A DNA stretch of 64,000 nucleotides, taken from contig JACKEV010000007.1 of NCBI GenBank assembly GCA_020632795.1, forward strand, positions 248,001 to 312,000. Direction: 5' to 3'. The DNA is from Alphaproteobacteria bacterium (GTDB lineage Bacteria > Myxococcota_A > UBA796 > CAJQPC01). Shown in pieces: positions 1 to 9,800 of this stretch (position 1 is its first letter; each line of letters opens with the position of its first letter). The notes under the pieces were generated by a model, which did no database searches, was not told the DNA's origin, and was given only the letters and a program-made list of their open reading frames with translations. The position numbers and the translations under genes were made by a program.

Positions 1-179
1 AGGTGCTCGGCGCGGTAGCGCTCCAGGGCGACGCGGCGGGGGTGCCCATCGGGCAGCTCGGCCAGGGCGCGGTCGATGGCTGGACGGGGGTCGAAGGGGC
101 CGTTGTCCCGCGGGGGCGCGCCGGGCAGCGCGTCCGCGAGAGCGACGGCGAGCAGGGTGGTCCACAGGATTCGGGTCAT
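1..179 (-). CDS. Partial secreted protein (N-terminus only)
   Basis: An open frame begins with ATG at 177-179 on the minus strand and runs out of the left edge of the window, giving about 59 residues without a stop. It opens with a short hydrophobic stretch (MTRILWTTLLAVALADA) that looks like a signal peptide, followed by a Pro/Asp/Arg-rich segment. The product is probably exported. It is divergent from the alpha/beta hydrolase, whose start lies 75 bases away, so a shared promoter region is likely. The rest of the gene lies outside the window and no family can be named. Confidence 0.5.
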   Translation of the reverse strand, partial: MTRILWTTLLAVALADALPGAPPRDNGPFDPRPAIDRALAELPDGHPRRVALERYRAEH

Positions 180-254
180 GCCTGTCAGACACCAGCCCGC
201 CGGGAAAGTGCCACCGCTGGCGCAGAGGGGTCCCCGTGCGGTAGCGTCCCGGAC

Positions 255-1244
255 ATGCGCTGGAAGAGAGCTGTCGTCGTCGGGCTGCTGGGGTTCGCGG
301 TGTTCGCGGCGGTGGGGCTCGTGCCCCGTCCGGTCCACCACGAGCCCGAGGTCCCGGAGATCCATGACCTGGACGCCTGGCTCGCCGGAAAGCAGGCCGA
401 GGCCAGGGCCCAGGGAGTGGGTCCGGGCAACGAGGAGCGCCTGCTGCGCGTCGCCGAGGGGCGCACCCCGCGCGCGATCCTCTACGTGCACGGCTTCGGG
501 GCCAGCCGCGCCGAGGGCGAAGCGATCGTCGACCGGCTGGCCGAGGACCTGGGGGCGAACACCTTGTACACCCGGCTGCCCGGCCACGGGGTGCAGGACC
601 CCGACGTGCACGCCGCGCCGGCCTGGACCGACCACATCGACGCGGTCGAGGAGGCCTTCGCCGCGACGAAGCTGCTGGGGGAGCGGGTGGTGCTGGTGGG
701 CACGAGCGCTGGCGGCCTGCTGGCCACCTGGCTCGCCGCCGAGCACCCCGAGGACGTCGACGCCCTGGTCCTCGCCTCCCCCTTCTACGACTTCGCCGAC
801 CCCACGGCGACGCTGCTGGACCGCCCCATCGGCCCCGCCGTCGTGCGCGTGCTCTACGGGGAGACCCGGGACGCGAGCTGGAAGGATGACTCCGAGGGGC
901 GCGCGGGTCCGCACTACGGCGACCACTGGACCACCACCCAGCGCTACGCGGCGGTCTTCACCCTGGCGAAGGTCCGGCGCTTCATCGCGACGGACGAGGT
1001 GTTCGCGCGGGTCACCGCGCCCACCCTGCTGCTCTGCTACTACGCCGACGAAGACCACCAGGACACCGCCGCCAGCGTGGCCGCCATGCGCGAGGCCTTC
1101 GCCGCCTTCAACGGCGGCACCCCCCACCCGGCCAGCCGCTTCGTGCCCATCGCCGACGGCAGCCACGTCCTGCTGAGCGAGCACGTTCGCACCGACAAGC
1201 AGGCGGTGCGGGCGGCGCTGGCGTCATTCTTCGCTTCGCTGTGA
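255..1244 (+). CDS. Alpha/beta hydrolase, membrane-anchored or exported
   Basis: This 329-residue protein has the alpha/beta hydrolase pattern of a small lipase or carboxylesterase. An oxyanion-type HGFGAS motif lies near residues 79-84, the nucleophile elbow is GTSAGG with Ser151, a likely acid lies in the YYADEDH region, and the C-terminal His is in ADGSHVLL. Residues 5-25 form a hydrophobic helix behind basic residues, so the enzyme is probably an inner-membrane-anchored or secreted hydrolase. The ATG at 255 was chosen because it begins this signal-anchor; the frame extends upstream but that part has no coding character and covers the divergent partial gene. The 3' end overlaps the convergent cupin gene by 21 bases. 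The substrate is unknown. Confidence 0.8.
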   Translation: MRWKRAVVVGLLGFAVFAAVGLVPRPVHHEPEVPEIHDLDAWLAGKQAEARAQGVGPGNEERLLRVAEGRTPRAILYVHGFGASRAEGEAIVDRLAEDLGANTLYTRLPGHGVQDPDVHAAPAWTDHIDAVEEAFAATKLLGERVVLVGTSAGGLLATWLAAEHPEDVDALVLASPFYDFADPTATLLDRPIGPAVVRVLYGETRDASWKDDSEGRAGPHYGDHWTTTQRYAAVFTLAKVRRFIATDEVFARVTAPTLLLCYYADEDHQDTAASVAAMREAFAAFNGGTPHPASRFVPIADGSHVLLSEHVRTDKQAVRAALASFFASL

Positions 1245-2120
1245 TGCCCATGAGGACAGGGTCTCCAGCCCCTCCTCGGCGTCGGCGTGCTCCAGGAAGC
1301 GGTCCACCAGCTCCTCGAGGTGCAGGGCGTCCTCGGCCTGGGGAGCCCGGAGGGCGGGGCGGGCCAGGGGGTCGCGGAAGCTGGCCCAGCAGGCCCGCAG
1401 GACGTGGCGCCAGGTGTAGGGCGGCTGGGGCCGGGGGGCGGGCTCGCGGCCCATAGCGGCGGCGGCGGTGTCCACGCGGACCTGCTCGGCGAAGTCGTCC
1501 AGCAGGTCCTCGAAGTGGTCCTCGGCGTCCTCGGTGAGGGGCTGCGGGACGGGCTCCTCCAGGCGGGGGTCGGCCCAGGCGTCCAGCGCCGCGCCCAGCA
1601 GGGCCCACCAGGTCCGAGGGGCCGCGTAGATCATCAGCATCAGGGTGCGGTCCTGCAGCGGCCGCACCGTGTGGGGGAAGCCCCGCGGGATGTACAGCAG
1701 CGAGCCGGTGCCCAGGGTGGCCTCCAGGGCGATCATCACCCCCGGCACGCCGGCCTCGGGGCAGGGCTCGGAGGGCAGCGGCCAGTGCAGCATCGGCGCC
1801 CACACCCTGGCCTCGATCCGGCCCCCGACGACGACGAGGAAGCTGGAGTGCTGGGCGTAGCGGGGCAGCGCGGCGTCCTCGCTGGCGTCGGCCAGCGCGC
1901 CCTGGGCGCCCACCTCGGCCTGGAGCGTGCCCGCGATGGCGCGCATCAGCGGCTGGAGCGCCGGCCCGAAAGCGGGCTTCCCGGATGCGCTGTCGAAGTG
2001 CATGAGGCCCTGGGTGCGCCCGGGGGCGGGGCGCTCCAGGCAGAAGGGCTCCTGGTCCCAGAACCGCGCCTCGAAGGTGTCGGCGTCCAGCGGGGCGATC
2101 AGATCTGCGAGAGAGGGCAT
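1224..2120 (-). CDS. Cupin/JmjC-like (ROXA-type) protein with a degenerate metal site
   Basis: A 298-residue protein resembling the cupin_4/JmjC family, whose bacterial members include ribosomal protein oxygenases (Fe(II), 2-oxoglutarate). It has the typical N-terminal FW-x-E-P segment (residues 20-26) and the C-terminal strand-turn LLYIPRGFPH (141-150), where His150 matches the distal metal ligand. The proximal HxD motif appears as H91-S-S, so one metal-binding Asp seems lost. The C-terminal third is Glu/Asp-rich and helical, as in the dimerisation region of the family. Hydroxylase activity is therefore uncertain; it may be a binding protein. The gene is monocistronic on this strand and convergent with the hydrolase. 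Confidence 0.6.
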   Translation of the reverse strand: MPSLADLIAPLDADTFEARFWDQEPFCLERPAPGRTQGLMHFDSASGKPAFGPALQPLMRAIAGTLQAEVGAQGALADASEDAALPRYAQHSSFLVVVGGRIEARVWAPMLHWPLPSEPCPEAGVPGVMIALEATLGTGSLLYIPRGFPHTVRPLQDRTLMLMIYAAPRTWWALLGAALDAWADPRLEEPVPQPLTEDAEDHFEDLLDDFAEQVRVDTAAAAMGREPAPRPQPPYTWRHVLRACWASFRDPLARPALRAPQAEDALHLEELVDRFLEHADAEEGLETLSSWASQRSEE

Positions 2121-2293
2121 GTCGTGCTCCGATGCGACTGCAGCGACGTATCCTGATCCGGGTCAACGCCGCTGCGCCCCTGCGCAGATCTGCGGCAGTG
2201 GAGAGGTCCTATTTCTTCCCTGTCACTCCAGGGGAGAGTGCGCCCGGAACAATAACGTGTCATGTTGGACCCCTGGCTCACGATGGAGGACCC

Positions 2294-4930
2294 ATGACGG
2301 TCTCGGCGCGTACCCTGCTTGCCCTCTGCCTGCTCCCCCTGTCGACCACGGCGTATGCGGCCGACATCCTGCTGGAGGCCAACAGCAGCAGCACCAACAA
2401 CTGCATTCCCTTCGGGCAGAACTACGGCAACAACACGACGAACCCCTCCTACATGGGGTTCATCTACCAGAACGTCGACCCCTTCGAGCTGAGCCCCGGC
2501 GACACCATCGCCTTCGACCTCTACCAGCCGAACGACCAGACCATCATCCACGACATCGCGCTGGCGACGACGACCTCCAACGGCTCGTCTGAGCAGGACG
2601 GCGCGGGCTTCACCACGGTGGTCCACGCCGGCACCCCCGCGGACCCCGACGGCGACAGCACCCAGGGCAACTACGAGCTGGCCTTCACCGCCGACACGGC
2701 CTTCTCCTTCGGGGGCGGCGGGCTCATCATCCGCTTCCAGGCCCAGGGCAGCTTCGTCAACGACTCCACCTGCACCCAGGTGCTGGTCTGGGGCAGCGCG
2801 GGCGACTCCTCGGGCTACTTCGTGCGTCGCTTCTACAACGACACCGACGGCGTCTATCCCTGGGACGGCAGCGGCACGACCAGCATCGGCAACGTGCTGA
2901 TCACCTGGACGGATCAGTTCTGCGCGGACGCCGACGGGGACGGCTACGGCGACCCGAACACCTGCGTGACGGGCAGCCAGCCCACGGGCTACGTGCCGAA
3001 CGACGACGACTGCGACGACAGCGACTCGGACACGTTCCCGGGTGCCGCCCCCAACGACTCGTCGACGGACTGCATGACCGACGCGGACGGGGATGACTAC
3101 GGCGACGACAGCCCGGCGAGCGGGGTGACCTCGGGCACGGACTGCGACGACAGCGTGGCGTCCATCAACCCGGCGGCGACCGAGGTGTGCGACAGCGTGG
3201 ACAACGACTGTGACACGCTGGTGGACGACGACGACCCGAGCCTGGACACCTCGACCCAGTCGACGTTCTATGCGGACGCTGACGTGGACGGCTTCGGGGA
3301 CGCGACGTCCTCGACCCTCGCGTGCAGCCAGCCAGCCGGGTACGTCTCGGACAGCACGGACTGTGATGACTCCAGCGCGAGCGTGTACCCGGGCGCGACC
3401 GAGTACTGCAACGGCTACGACGACGACTGCGACGGCGACACGGACGAGGACAGCGCGGCGGACGCGAGCACCTGGTACGCCGACGACGACGGGGACAGCT
3501 ACGGCGACGCGAGCGACAGCGACGTCGACTGCGACCAACCGAGCGGGTACGTCTCGGACAGCACCGACTGTGATGACACGAACGCCAGCGTGAACCCCGC
3601 GGCGGACGAGTACTGCTCCACGGCGTACGATGACGACTGCGACGGCGTCGTCAACGAGGACGACGCGGTCGACACCTCCACGTTCTACGCGGACGCGGAC
3701 GGGGACAGCTACGGGGACGCCTCGGTGACCGACGCGGCCTGCACCGCGGGCACGGGCTACGTCTCGGACAGCACGGACTGTGATGACACGAGCGCGAGCG
3801 TGTACCCGGGCGCGACCGAGTACTGCAACGGCGTCGATGACGACTGCGACAGCGACACCGACGAGGACGACGCGGTCGACGTCGCCACCTGGTACGCGGA
3901 CGCGGACGGGGACAGCTACGGGGACGCCTCGGTCACCGACATCGACTGCGACCAGCCCAGCGGCTACGTCGCGAGCAGCACCGACTGTGACGACGCCAGC
4001 GCGAGCGTGTACCCGGGCGCGGACGAGTACTGCAACGGGGTGGACGACGACTGCGACAGCGACACCGACGAGGACGACGCGGTCGACGCCTCCACCTGGT
4101 ACTACGACGGGGACGCCGATGGCTACGGGGACGCCAGCGTCAGCGACGTCGACTGCGACCAGCCCACCGACTACGTCTCGGACAGCACCGACTGCGACGA
4201 CGCCGACGCCGACAGCTACCCGCTGGCCCCCGAGACGCCGTACGACGGCGTCGACCAGGACTGTGACGGCTTCGATCTGTGCGACGTGGACGAGGACGGC
4301 TTCGACCACCCCGACTGCGAGGGCGACGACTGCGACGACGAGAACGACACGGTCTACCCGGGCGCGCCGGAGATCCCCGACGGCCTGGACAACGACTGCA
4401 ACGGCATCGCCGAGGACGACGACACCGACGGGGACGGGCTGCCCGACGAGTACGAGAACGACATCGGGACCGACCCGAACAACCCGGACAGCGATGGCGA
4501 CGGTCTGCTGGACGGCCAGGAGGCCACGCCCGGTCAGGATGCCCCGGACACCGACGGGGACGGCCTCATCGACCCGCTGGACGATGACGACGACGACGAC
4601 GGCATCCTGACCGAGGTCGAGGCCGCCGATGGCATCCCCGTCGACACCGACGGGGACGGCACCCCCGACCACCTCGACGAGGACAGCGACGGCGACGGGG
4701 CCCTGGACATCGACGAGGGCGTCGAGGACATCGACTGCGACGGCATCGTCAACTACGTCGACGCCGACGACGACGACGGCGCCTGCGACAGCGGCGTGGT
4801 CGTCGATGACACCGGCGGCGACGGCGGCGACAAGGGCTGCAACTGCGCGTCCTCGTCGGCGCCCGCTGGCAGCGCTGGCCTGCTGCTCGGCCTGCTCGCC
4901 CTGGTCGGCCTGCGAAGGCGCCGGGCCTGA
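2294..4930 (+). CDS. MopE-like Cys/Asp-rich repeat surface protein with MYXO-CTERM-like tail
   Basis: An 878-residue exported protein. ATG at 2294 is preceded by GGAGGA (2285-2290) and begins a signal peptide cleaved near residue 23 (AYA-ADI). Residues about 25-210 form a beta-rich domain. Next come about nine repeats with alternating DCDD, YPGA, EYCNGxDDDCD and WYADxDGDxYGD elements, the putative metal-binding repeat best known from copper-responsive MopE. Then come about 150 residues of DxDGDG thrombospondin-3/calcium-type Asp-rich repeats. The last 30 residues read GCNC, a Ser/Ala linker, a Leu-rich transmembrane stretch and RRRRA, matching the MYXO-CTERM sorting signal processed by myxosortase. 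It is probably lipidated or anchored on the outer surface and binds Ca2+ or other divalent ions. Repeat number may vary between strains. Confidence 0.88.
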   Translation: MTVSARTLLALCLLPLSTTAYAADILLEANSSSTNNCIPFGQNYGNNTTNPSYMGFIYQNVDPFELSPGDTIAFDLYQPNDQTIIHDIALATTTSNGSSEQDGAGFTTVVHAGTPADPDGDSTQGNYELAFTADTAFSFGGGGLIIRFQAQGSFVNDSTCTQVLVWGSAGDSSGYFVRRFYNDTDGVYPWDGSGTTSIGNVLITWTDQFCADADGDGYGDPNTCVTGSQPTGYVPNDDDCDDSDSDTFPGAAPNDSSTDCMTDADGDDYGDDSPASGVTSGTDCDDSVASINPAATEVCDSVDNDCDTLVDDDDPSLDTSTQSTFYADADVDGFGDATSSTLACSQPAGYVSDSTDCDDSSASVYPGATEYCNGYDDDCDGDTDEDSAADASTWYADDDGDSYGDASDSDVDCDQPSGYVSDSTDCDDTNASVNPAADEYCSTAYDDDCDGVVNEDDAVDTSTFYADADGDSYGDASVTDAACTAGTGYVSDSTDCDDTSASVYPGATEYCNGVDDDCDSDTDEDDAVDVATWYADADGDSYGDASVTDIDCDQPSGYVASSTDCDDASASVYPGADEYCNGVDDDCDSDTDEDDAVDASTWYYDGDADGYGDASVSDVDCDQPTDYVSDSTDCDDADADSYPLAPETPYDGVDQDCDGFDLCDVDEDGFDHPDCEGDDCDDENDTVYPGAPEIPDGLDNDCNGIAEDDDTDGDGLPDEYENDIGTDPNNPDSDGDGLLDGQEATPGQDAPDTDGDGLIDPLDDDDDDDGILTEVEAADGIPVDTDGDGTPDHLDEDSDGDGALDIDEGVEDIDCDGIVNYVDADDDDGACDSGVVVDDTGGDGGDKGCNCASSSAPAGSAGLLLGLLALVGLRRRRA

Positions 4931-4962
4931 GATAGGATGGGCTCCCCCGACCGGAGCCCCCG

Positions 4963-6225
4963 ATGTGGATGATCGCGCTGTTCCTGGCCTGCGGTGCGCC
5001 CGCAGCGCCCAGCGATGACGACCCTGTCGCCGTCGACGACACCAGTCCGGCTGTCGTCGACGCCCCCACCTGGCACCAGGACGTGCGCCCCATCATCGAG
5101 ACCCGCTGCGTGAGCTGTCACCAGACCGGGGGCATCGGGCTGTTCCCCCTGACCGAGTACGACGCGGTCCACGCGGTGCGGGACGCGATCGCCGACGCCG
5201 TCGGCTCGGGCCGCATGCCGCCCTGGGGGGCCGCCCCGGGCTGCAACACCTACGCCGGTGACCTGTCCATGCCCGCCGACGAGATCGAGACGATCCTGGC
5301 GTGGGCCGAGGCGGACGGCCCCGAGGGCGACCCCACCGCGTCGGTCCCCGGCACCCCCGCCAACACGCAGACCGCCCTGAGCCGGGTGGACCTCACCTTG
5401 AGCCTGCCCGAGGTCTACACCCCCCAGGTCGAGCCGGACGACTACCGCTGCTTCGCCATCCCCTGGCCCTACACCGAGCGCGTCTACGTCACCGGCTTCC
5501 GCGTCAACCCCGGCGACCCCCGCGTCGTCCACCACGTCATCGCCTACGTCGCGGGCGCGCAGTACGCCGAGACCATCGCCCAGGTCGAGGCCGAGGACGA
5601 GCTGCCCGGGTTCGCGTGCTACGGCGGCCCGGTCGTCGTGCCCCAGGAGGACGCTGAGTGGCTGGGCGCCTGGGCCCCGGGGGACGAGACCGGGGACTTC
5701 CCGGAGGGGCTGGGCATCCGCATGAACCCCGGCGAGTACGTCATCCTCCAGGTGCACTACAACACCGAGGTCGCCGGAGCGCTGCCCGACCAGACCACGA
5801 TGGACCTCTCCATCGCCGAGTCCGTCGAGCGCAGCGCCTGGCTCCAGCCCTACACCAACCCGGTCTGGCTCTACGGGGTGGGCATGGACATCCCCGCCGG
5901 AGAGAGCGGGGTGACCCACAGCTTCTCCTACCCCTTCCCCGGCGACTACCTGTTCTGGGCGGTCTTCGGGCACATGCACACCCTCGGCCGCAGCCTCAAG
6001 CTGACGATCGGCGACGGCGCGGACGCCAACTGCCTCCTGAACATCCCCGCGTGGGACTTCGACTGGCAGCGCACCTATCGCCTGGCGGAGCCCCAGCTCA
6101 TCCGCGAGGACGAGGAGCTGCACCTCGACTGCGTCTGGGACAACCCCACCGATCAGGACGTCGCGTGGGGCGACGGCACCGGCGACGAGATGTGCCTGGG
6201 CGTGCTCCTCATGACCGACCCCTGA
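4963..6225 (+). CDS. Lipoprotein: c-type heme domain fused to PHM-like copper monooxygenase domain
   Basis: A 420-residue lipoprotein. The leader MWMIALFLAC is very short, with the lipobox Cys at residue 10. Residues 35-120 are a monoheme cytochrome c-like domain with CVSCH (49-53) and a likely axial Met85 in RMPPW. Residues about 140-415 match the copper type II ascorbate-dependent monooxygenase fold of peptidylglycine hydroxylating monooxygenase. His190-His191 and His265 correspond to the CuH site, and His337, His339 and Met410 to the CuM site; all six ligands are present. It could be a periplasmic redox enzyme in which the heme domain delivers electrons to the copper centres. The gene starts 32 bases after the MopE-like gene, which suggests co-expression. 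The substrate is unknown. Confidence 0.82.
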   Translation: MWMIALFLACGAPAAPSDDDPVAVDDTSPAVVDAPTWHQDVRPIIETRCVSCHQTGGIGLFPLTEYDAVHAVRDAIADAVGSGRMPPWGAAPGCNTYAGDLSMPADEIETILAWAEADGPEGDPTASVPGTPANTQTALSRVDLTLSLPEVYTPQVEPDDYRCFAIPWPYTERVYVTGFRVNPGDPRVVHHVIAYVAGAQYAETIAQVEAEDELPGFACYGGPVVVPQEDAEWLGAWAPGDETGDFPEGLGIRMNPGEYVILQVHYNTEVAGALPDQTTMDLSIAESVERSAWLQPYTNPVWLYGVGMDIPAGESGVTHSFSYPFPGDYLFWAVFGHMHTLGRSLKLTIGDGADANCLLNIPAWDFDWQRTYRLAEPQLIREDEELHLDCVWDNPTDQDVAWGDGTGDEMCLGVLLMTDP

Positions 6226-6262
6226 GCCGGCTGCGGCCTCGTCTCGGGGGAATGTCTTACAG

Positions 6263-6292
6263 AATACATGTATACGAAGGTATATATGTATT
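6263..6292. repeat. AT-rich inverted repeat (operator or RNA hairpin)
   Basis: Two 13-base arms, AATACATGTATAC (6263-6275) and GTATATATGTATT (6280-6292), are inverted copies with one mismatch (a G.U pair in RNA) around the tetranucleotide GAAG. The element is about 80 percent A+T in a region that is otherwise about 70 percent G+C. No T-run follows on either strand, so it is not a standard terminator. It overlaps the -35 hexamer proposed for the downstream gene, which favours an operator. Confidence 0.55.
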
Positions 6293-6318
6293 GAACGTGG
6301 AGAGGGACACCTGATAAG
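6291..6318 (+). promoter_or_regulatory. Possible sigma70-like promoter for the V4R-like gene
   Basis: TTGAAC (6291-6296) and GATAAG (6313-6318) are separated by 16 bases and lie about 90 bases upstream of the ATG at 6406. They resemble -35 and -10 hexamers, and the -35 element overlaps the right arm of the AT-rich palindrome. This is inference from consensus only. Confidence 0.3.
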
Positions 6319-6405
6319 CTTACCGTACCTCCGGGTGCTTTGAGGGCTCCGCGGGGGCTCGGCGCGATGGTGCGCCACCGAACATCCGATGAGGGAGAGC
6401 GGTCC

Positions 6406-6885
6406 ATGCCGGACACCTATGATCTGAGGAAGGAGCTAGGGGATTTCAGCAGCATCGTGTGCTTCCGCGCGGTCGTGACGGGCATGGAGGACGCACTGGG
6501 TGCGCGGGCGGCGGCGGTCGCGCTGAAGGCGGCCGGGCGCAAGCGTGGCCACGACCTGGTGGCCTCCCTGGGGCTGTCGGGCGCTGGGGCCAACGGCGAC
6601 TTCGACGCGATGCAGAAGAAGCTGCACGCGGCTCTGGGCGAGGACGGCACCCGCCTGTGCATGATCGACCGCATGGCGGCGGACGGCGAGGACGTCATCG
6701 TCCACACCCGGGAGACCATCTGCTCGGCGGACGAGCCCCAGGGCTCCTCCCGGGAGTGCACCTACACCCTGGGCGCGGTCCACGGCGCGGTCGAGGAGCT
6801 GACCGGCCGCAAGTTCCGCGGCAAGCAGATCGGCAGCGTGCTGCGCGGCCAGGACCACGACATCTTCCGCTTCACCCCCCGGTAG
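6406..6885 (+). CDS. V4R-like small-ligand or redox-sensing domain protein
   Basis: A 159-residue cytoplasmic protein. The C-terminal two thirds resemble the V4R (vinyl-4-reductase/hydrocarbon-binding) fold. There is a helix-rich start with a GARAAAVALKAAGR segment, then an ETICSAD motif with a Cys, the central REC(T/Y)-x-LGAVHGAVEELTGR stretch and a final strand ending in FRF. V4R domains bind small molecules or metal and often regulate enzymes or promoters. ATG 6406 was chosen because of GAGGGAGAG just upstream (6391-6399). The gene ends 14 bases inside the convergent giant gene. The AT-rich palindrome upstream suggests tight regulation. The family call is by pattern and moderate only. Confidence 0.5.
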   Translation: MPDTYDLRKELGDFSSIVCFRAVVTGMEDALGARAAAVALKAAGRKRGHDLVASLGLSGAGANGDFDAMQKKLHAALGEDGTRLCMIDRMAADGEDVIVHTRETICSADEPQGSSRECTYTLGAVHGAVEELTGRKFRGKQIGSVLRGQDHDIFRFTPR

Positions 6886-9800
6886 CGTCGTCGAGGTCCT
6901 CCAGCGCGAGCTGGAGGCCGGACAGCCGTAGCAGCGGCAGCTCTGTCTCCGTGATGCGGGCGAACATCCGCAGATCGAAGAGGAAGCGCCCGCCGCGCCG
7001 GCTGGGCTGCGTGTCCGCCAGCCACGCCGTGAGCGCGCCGGCCAGGCGGGCTACGAAGCTGTCCCCATCCGGGGCGCCGTCGGCGGTCAGGTCGAACGCC
7101 GCAGGGCCCGCCAGCAGCACCGGGAGCCGGGCCAGCAGCGGCGCGTCCTCACGCTCGCCGTGGTTCTCCCGCACCTCGTAGGCGTACCGCACCGTGACCT
7201 GCACCAGGCGCGGGACCTCCGTCATGAAGGTCACCTCGTCGAGCAGCCGGCCGAACAGCGTCGACAGGTGCCGCGCCAGGGGCTGACGGGTGGGGTCGGA
7301 CAGCGCCGCGATGTCCAGGGGGTCTGCCCGATCGACGAACGGGGTGACCATCTCCGCGAAGCGCGTCAGCGGGGTGCGGAAGATGAACGCCATGTCGGTG
7401 CGCCGGCCCTCGTCCGGGGAGAGCGAGGCGTTGCGCACCAGGCGCAGGCCGGACCAGGCGTCCTCGCGGGCGAGCACGTCCAGGTCCCGCAGCACCAGCG
7501 TGCGGACCGCCGCCGCGCCCGACGGCACCGCGTCGAGCCTGAAGGTCGCGGAGCCCGCGGCCTCGTCTTCCGAGATGGGCTGGCGATCGGCCTCATCGCC
7601 GGGCATGCGCATGCGCAGGCCCAGGCCGCGGGCGGCCTCGGAGGTCGGTGTGACCGTGACCTCGACCGCGTCCTCGCCCGCGATGGGGCGCTCGCGCACG
7701 GCGTAGACCGCCTGGAGCATGCCGACGGTCTCGGCGTCCATGCTCCGGTTGGCCGCCGCCACCGCGCCGCTGTCCCAGCGGGCCCACTGCTCGGCGATGA
7801 GCGTGGCGTAGCCGGCGACGGCGCGGGTGGCCCGCAGCGCCTCGGCGCGCCGGTCGGCGTCCGCTTCAGCCGCCACCAGATCGGTCAGGACGGCCTCCAG
7901 CTCGGGCCAGGCGGTCACGAAGGAGACCAGGCCGTCGAAGAGGTCCATGTCGGTGGTCGCCTCGGCCTCGGCGTCGGACAGCATGTTGAAGTCGATGGCC
8001 GCCATGACCTCGTCCTGGGCCACCGCCTCGTGGCCGTAGGTGAAGCGCAGCGTCCAGGAGGTCGCCGTCTCCAGATCCAGCGGCTGCCCGGCGTCGGCCT
8101 GCTGTGCGGTCGCCTGCTGGCTGAGCACCACCGGCGGGGTCGGCGCGCCACGCAGGGGGATGGGCACCACGGCCCGGCCCAGCTCGATCGGCGGCTCGCC
8201 CGCCACCAGGGTCAGCCAGGAGGAGCGGCGGGGGCCGGCGGCGCTGGCGTCCTGGATGTCGGTCTCCAGGTGGGTCGGCATCCAGCTCAGGTCCAGGGCC
8301 GCGAAGCGTTGGGCCTCGGCCTGGTCCGCGTCGACCAGGAACGTCAGCGCGGCCCGATCGCCCGCTCCGAGGGTGAGCAGCGCGGGGTCGATGGAGAGGC
8401 TGCCGGCGGCCCCGGGCGAGGCGCCGAGCACCCGCCCGTAGAGGTTCGCCTGCGCGCCGGGGTTCTGCGCCGCCAGGTCCACCTGCACGGCGGTCTCCAC
8501 GGTGAAGGCCGCGCTCAGGCCGCGCCGCAGCCGGCGGGCGAAGGCGTCGCGGGCGCCGTCACCCACGTCCGCGTCGCCGTCCTCGAACACCGGGCGCACC
8601 CGGGCCGAGATGGAGCGGGCCAGGCTGGCCTTCGCGCTGAGCAGGGCGGAGAGCGCGCCCGGGGCCAGCCGCCCGGCGGCGGCGGCGCGGGCCGGCTCCA
8701 GCATGAGGTCCACCGCGGCGGCGAAGCGGCGCCCCAGCCCGTCGAGGTCCTGGCCCAGGGCGGCCATCGCGCCCTGCTCCTCCAGATCGCCGTCGGCGTC
8801 CAGTCGCATCAGGCGGGCCGCGGCGCGGGAGAGCAGGCGGTTGGACAGCGGCGGGATGGCGAAGAAGCGGGCCTCCTCCTGGAGGGGCCGCACCCCCAGG
8901 CCGTCGGCGGGCAGGGTCTCCTCGACCCGGGCGATGTCCAGGCGCACCACCTGGAGGGCGCCGGGGCCGCTCGGCCCCTGCCCCGTGGCCAGCACGAGGC
9001 CGGGGAAGGCCGCCCGGAAGGCGACGTCCAGGGCGCTCAGCGCGTCGGCGGTGTCCCCGTCCATGCCCACCATCAGGAGCGGGATGGCCGTGGTGACCGC
9101 GGCGACGTCGGGCAGCAGCGCGGCGGCGGCGGGGTCGACGTGGTCGGCGCGGGCGACGGTCAGGCCGAAGCGCAGCTCCACCGGGGTGTCGACGATGTCG
9201 GCCTGCTCGGTGGCGGACACGGGCAGCGCCAGCGAGGCGCGCGCGGAGCCTGGGGTGTCCTGGTCGAGCTGGCCCAGGGCGTCCCGCAGGAAGCCGCGCA
9301 GGGCGTCCCGCCAGCCGGCCTGCTCCTCGGGGCGGCCGGCGCGCAGGCTGCTGTGCAGGGTCACGGTGACCGCCGGGCCGTCGAGCTGATCGAGGGCCCG
9401 CCGCAGGGTGGTGCGGGCGCTCTCGACCATGTCGCCCAGCAGCGCGGCGCCGTCGAAGGTCAGCTCAAGGAGCAGCGCGGCGCCGTCGTCGCGGGCCTCG
9501 ACCCTGAAGCCCTGCTGCACGCCGGGCCAGGCATCGAGGTGCAGCAGGCCGTCGGCGTAGCGGACCGGCGCGGTGACGGTCCTGCGCCCGGCCCCGCCCG
9601 GCAGGCGGTTGCCGAAGTGGTCGCGGACCTCCAGCTCGATGTCCACGGCGCGGCCGACCCCGGCGTAGGGGCTGACCGAGCCGCCCTCGACCACCGCGTC
9701 GGCGGCGAAGGGGGCCACGGGCAGGGCGTGGCGGGTGAGCCAGACGTCGGGCGCGTCGGGCTGGTCCTGGGGGGAGGTGGGCATGCCGAAGGGGGTCGGG

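Noticed and set aside
2184..2193. Palindrome GCAGATCTGC upstream of the MopE-like gene.
   Set aside because: Ten-base palindromes are expected by chance, and it contains a common restriction-site-like core; no second arm or spacing to a promoter was evident.
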